DNA from: Methanofollis aquaemaris
Lineage (GTDB): Archaea > Halobacteriota > Methanomicrobia > Methanomicrobiales > Methanofollaceae
DNA length: 64,000 bases
Direction: 5' to 3'
Assembly: GCF_017357525.1 (NCBI RefSeq)
Contig: NZ_CP036172.1
Coordinates: forward strand, 310,001 to 374,000
Shown: in pieces, positions 61,437-64,000 of the stretch
Layout: every line of letters begins with the position of its first letter
Position numbering within the stretch: position 1 is the first letter of the stretch
Position numbers and translations under genes: made by a program
Notes under the pieces: generated by a model
Databases searched by the model: none
Seen by the model: only the letters and a program-made list of their open reading frames with translations
What the model was told of the DNA's origin: nothing

Positions 61437-63038
61437 TTAAACCGCTCCAAACTGGGGAATCTGGAAGAAGAATTCGATAATCGGCGGTACGATGAGGATA
61501 AGCATCCCGGTGATGGCGAAGAGGAGCGCCGAGAGGAAATAAACCATGTACCGGTCCCCCCCTACGACAACCTTGCCTGCGATGATGTTGGACATGGTGA
61601 TCATCAGGAGGATGATCATCACGAAAGGAACCATCTTGTCCTCAGGGAAGTTGACAAACATGGTCATCGAGCCCATCATCGATCCGGCGATCGAATCCGA
61701 CGAGGTGAGAGCCGCCTGGTTCTCGCCCAGCGATGCCATCACGTTGGTGACGGCCTTCGACATCGTGTGGAGGATCTCATAGAGGGTCAGGAAGATCCCG
61801 ACCATGGCGATGTGCATGGGGACCAGGAGGACAATAAACCCGGTCGCCACCATATCGCGCTTCCGGCGCAGGAGCACCTGCGAGAGCATGGACGATCCCA
61901 CGATCTTACCGATGACTCCCGGCGCTCCGCCGAGTGCGACCGAGTCCCGGAAGATGTTCATATACTTTGCAATGAGGTTTGTCCCGCAGTCGCCGATGAA
62001 CCGCTCCCAGGTCAGCGCCTCTTCAAGCCCCAGGTTCAACTTGGTATAGGCCGAGTTGATGAGAGGTTCGAGGGCGACGAGAGACTTGCGGTCGACCTCC
62101 CGGATCGCCTCGACCATGGTGGTGCCCTTCCCTTCCATGATCGATCCCACACCCCGGATAAATGCCGGGAAATCCTCGTCCCTGAGCACCACATTGTGGT
62201 TGTCGATGTACCCGATGATCCCGAGGGGGGCAAGCAGGAGACCGATCATCAGGTAGACCATTCCGGTGTTCACTCCTGCCAGAAGAAGGAGGAGAACACC
62301 GACCGCGGTGATCCCGAGGATCGGTTTCTGCAGCCTGTCGATCATCGCTTGTTCACGCGAACACCAGTGGTTCATCGAACGGTCGATGGTCTTCTCGTCG
62401 ACCGGGACGGCGCGATACATCAGGGTGACGCCGAACCCGGAGGTGAGCAGGACCATGGCATAGGCCATGTTGAGTGCGGAATCGATCCCGCTCGGTGCAT
62501 AGATCGCGACCGAGATCATGAGGATGATCGCAATGAGCATCGAGGAGAAGAGGAGGGCGATATAGGCGTCGCCCCACTTTTTCAGCATCTCAAAGCCCTG
62601 TTCGAAGGTGTTGCGGTAGACATTGCGGGCGGTGCCCAATTCCATCTCCAGGAAGTCGCCGTCAGGCACCCCTGACTCGATGGAGTTGGCGTACCGGTTG
62701 AACATGCTCCTGAGCATGTCGTTGTGGACCCGGTCGGCCACCATCCTGAGCCCCTCGGCATACCCGTAGTTCCAGCGTTTGACAAAGAAGACAACCTTCT
62801 GGATGTACTTTGTCGAGATGTACTCGTACCGGTTTGCGGTGTACTCGAAGAGTTCGGGCCTGGAGACGTCTGCCGTCATCGCCGAAGCCATGTATGTCGT
62901 CATGAAGACCAGGTCCCCTTCCATCTTCTTGTTCTCGGAGATCTCGGCGACCTTTGTCTTCACCGCCTTGAACTCTCCTTCGAAGGGGACTGTCCCGCCG
63001 TTCTTCTCGGCGAGTTTGCTCTTCACCGACTCAAACAT
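61437..63038 (-). CDS. arlJ: Archaellum assembly platform protein ArlJ (FlaJ)
   Basis: 533 residues, a normal length. Polytopic membrane protein of the T2SSF/FlaJ family: a cytoplasmic N-terminal segment (FMTTYMASAMTADVSRPELF), three membrane helices around residues 160-290, a long cytoplasmic domain (DFPAFIRGVGSIMEGKGTTM, SAYTKLNLGLEEAL, LGGAPGVIGKIVG) and a C-terminal set of helices. It forms the membrane platform on which ArlI works. It starts 3 bases after arlI, as in most archaellum operons. Confidence 0.95.
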   Translation of the reverse strand: MFESVKSKLAEKNGGTVPFEGEFKAVKTKVAEISENKKMEGDLVFMTTYMASAMTADVSRPELFEYTANRYEYISTKYIQKVVFFVKRWNYGYAEGLRMVADRVHNDMLRSMFNRYANSIESGVPDGDFLEMELGTARNVYRNTFEQGFEMLKKWGDAYIALLFSSMLIAIILMISVAIYAPSGIDSALNMAYAMVLLTSGFGVTLMYRAVPVDEKTIDRSMNHWCSREQAMIDRLQKPILGITAVGVLLLLLAGVNTGMVYLMIGLLLAPLGIIGYIDNHNVVLRDEDFPAFIRGVGSIMEGKGTTMVEAIREVDRKSLVALEPLINSAYTKLNLGLEEALTWERFIGDCGTNLIAKYMNIFRDSVALGGAPGVIGKIVGSSMLSQVLLRRKRDMVATGFIVLLVPMHIAMVGIFLTLYEILHTMSKAVTNVMASLGENQAALTSSDSIAGSMMGSMTMFVNFPEDKMVPFVMIILLMITMSNIIAGKVVVGGDRYMVYFLSALLFAITGMLILIVPPIIEFFFQIPQFGAV

Positions 63039-63041
63039 CTC

Positions 63042-64000
63042 TCAGACCTCGATATCAAGGAGACCCTGTTTCTTGATCTTCGAGATCATGTGGAAGAGAT
63101 CCCAGAACCTGATATACCCGGCATCGTTGAGCCTCTGCAGGATCTTCGCCCGTTTCTCGACCTCAAAGTAGATCTCGTTTCTCTTGCTTTCCGGGATGCC
63201 GAGCAGGGTCGCGATCTTGTTCTCAAGCAGATAACTGCTCCCCCGCCCGGAAAAGACATGCTCGTCGGTGACCGGGTCCCAGTGGAACATCTCGACAAAG
63301 GAGAAGCCCTGGGACTGGGGATCATAGCCGACAAGTTCGTTGATGCTGAGGATCCTTCGTACGGTCCCGCCGCCCGGTCTGCGGACCGCACTCTGGATGA
63401 GGACGATGTTGAGGTTGTCCACATGGGTTTTCGGGATATTGATCGGGTCACCGCAGAGACGCTGGATCAATTTTTCCACCGACGCGGCGTGGAAGGTGCT
63501 CATGACCGGGTGGCCGGTCTGCATGGCCGAGAAGGCGACGCTCCCTTCGATACCACGGATTTCACCCACCAGGATCTGGTTGGGACGCTGACGGAGGGCG
63601 GCTTTCAGCAGGTCGAACATCGTCACGTCCGAGCCCTCGCCCTCGCCCTTACCCTTCCCCTTCGCGACCTCGCGCGTCCAGTTCCGGTGCGGCACGGTCA
63701 GTTCGGGGGTATCCTCGATGGTCACGATCTTGTTCTCAGGCGGGAGAAAGGTGGTGATGGCGTTGAGGGTGGTCGTCTTCCCACTCGCCGTCTCCCCGCT
63801 CACGAAGAGGGACATCCCGAACTCAAGGCAGATCCAGAGGTACGCCGCGATCGTGAAGTCGCAGGTCTTGGAACTGATGAGGTGGAGGATGGAGAGCGGT
63901 TCTTCATTCACTCTCCTGATCGTGAAGTTGCTCCCGTGCCGACTGATGTCGCTGCCGTACACGATGTTGATACGCGACCCGTCAGGGAGGGTGGCGTCCA
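63042..64000 (-). CDS. arlI: Archaellum motor ATPase ArlI (FlaI), 5' end beyond window
   Basis: About 319 C-terminal residues; the frame is open at the right edge, so the ATG at 63962 is internal. GspE/PilT/FlaI secretion ATPase: GSDISRHGSNFTIRR, Walker A in SGETASGKTTTL, Asp box EDTPEL, Walker B in QILVGEIRG, and the His box AFSAMQTGHPVMSTFHA. It powers archaellum assembly and rotation. An insert of Lys/Gly/Glu repeats (AKGKGKGEGEGSD) lies between the Asp box and Walker B. Confidence 0.95.
   Translation of the reverse strand, partial: DATLPDGSRINIVYGSDISRHGSNFTIRRVNEEPLSILHLISSKTCDFTIAAYLWICLEFGMSLFVSGETASGKTTTLNAITTFLPPENKIVTIEDTPELTVPHRNWTREVAKGKGKGEGEGSDVTMFDLLKAALRQRPNQILVGEIRGIEGSVAFSAMQTGHPVMSTFHAASVEKLIQRLCGDPINIPKTHVDNLNIVLIQSAVRRPGGGTVRRILSINELVGYDPQSQGFSFVEMFHWDPVTDEHVFSGRGSSYLLENKIATLLGIPESKRNEIYFEVEKRAKILQRLNDAGYIRFWDLFHMISKIKKQGLLDIEV

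Noticed and set aside
1-64000. CRISPR arrays, tRNA and rRNA genes
   Set aside because: Looked for regularly spaced direct repeats and for tRNA/rRNA core sequences on both strands and found none; a covariance search would be needed to exclude tRNAs firmly.

Overview
The window looks like the chromosome of a mesophilic, GC-rich methanogenic euryarchaeon, most probably Methanomicrobiales (Methanofollis or Methanoculleus-like). That placement is an inference. It rests on archaeal TATA boxes about 25 nt upstream of start codons, several leaderless genes, GGTGA/GGAG ribosome sites, an archaellum ArlI-ArlJ pair next to a CheF-containing chemotaxis operon, and archaeal pilin-like domains. No rRNA, tRNA, CRISPR array or intact transposon was recognised.

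Layout. 1-6.6 kb: a PAS-containing soluble chemoreceptor cut by the left edge, a universal stress protein with an intrinsic-type terminator, a Na,K/Ca-type P-ATPase and a PLP aminotransferase. 6.6-16.4 kb: conflict locus A. It holds a 1424-residue secreted polymorphic-toxin-like protein, a downstream gene in which a homologous toxin domain sits between two copies of a putative immunity domain, and a separate operon for a secreted caspase-like (CHAT-type) protease, a PepSY-like secreted protein and a membrane protein with a pilin-like ectodomain. The two operons share a 56-bp perfectly identical leader block at the same distance from their first start codons. In both leaders a middle arm can pair either with an upstream arm or with the ribosome-binding site. 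16.9-22.2 kb: amino-acid metabolism (ornithine/GABA-type aminotransferase, P5C dehydrogenase, proline dehydrogenase, CutA, glutamate dehydrogenase). 22.4-32 kb: DUF3800 protein, radical SAM enzyme, cupredoxin lipoprotein, YigZ, a methyltransferase, another pilin-like membrane paralogue and a heterodimeric ABC exporter.

32.7-41.5 kb: conflict locus C, a run of eight same-strand genes. They include a multi-domain polyimmunity-like protein, two paralogues in which an RNase-type toxin domain is flanked by duplicated helical domains, two more pilin-like membrane paralogues and a chimeric gene remnant. 41.8-42.9 kb: a YeeE/YedE transporter pair. 43-46.7 kb: a RecB-like nuclease fused to an SF1 helicase.

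46.8-64 kb: motility and taxis. A ParA/MinD-like ATPase that seems to start at ATT, a soluble chemoreceptor and CheR are on the plus strand. On the minus strand are ArlI (partial), ArlJ, an acidic membrane protein, CheF, CheY, CheB, CheA, CheC, CheD and a secreted beta-propeller protein. Together they make a full adaptation and signalling set apart from CheW, which is not in view.

The long intergenic gaps are filled by dispersed composite repeats (a GC-rich hairpin part plus an AT-rich part) seen at five or more places. The most novel material is the two toxin/immunity loci and their candidate RNA switch.
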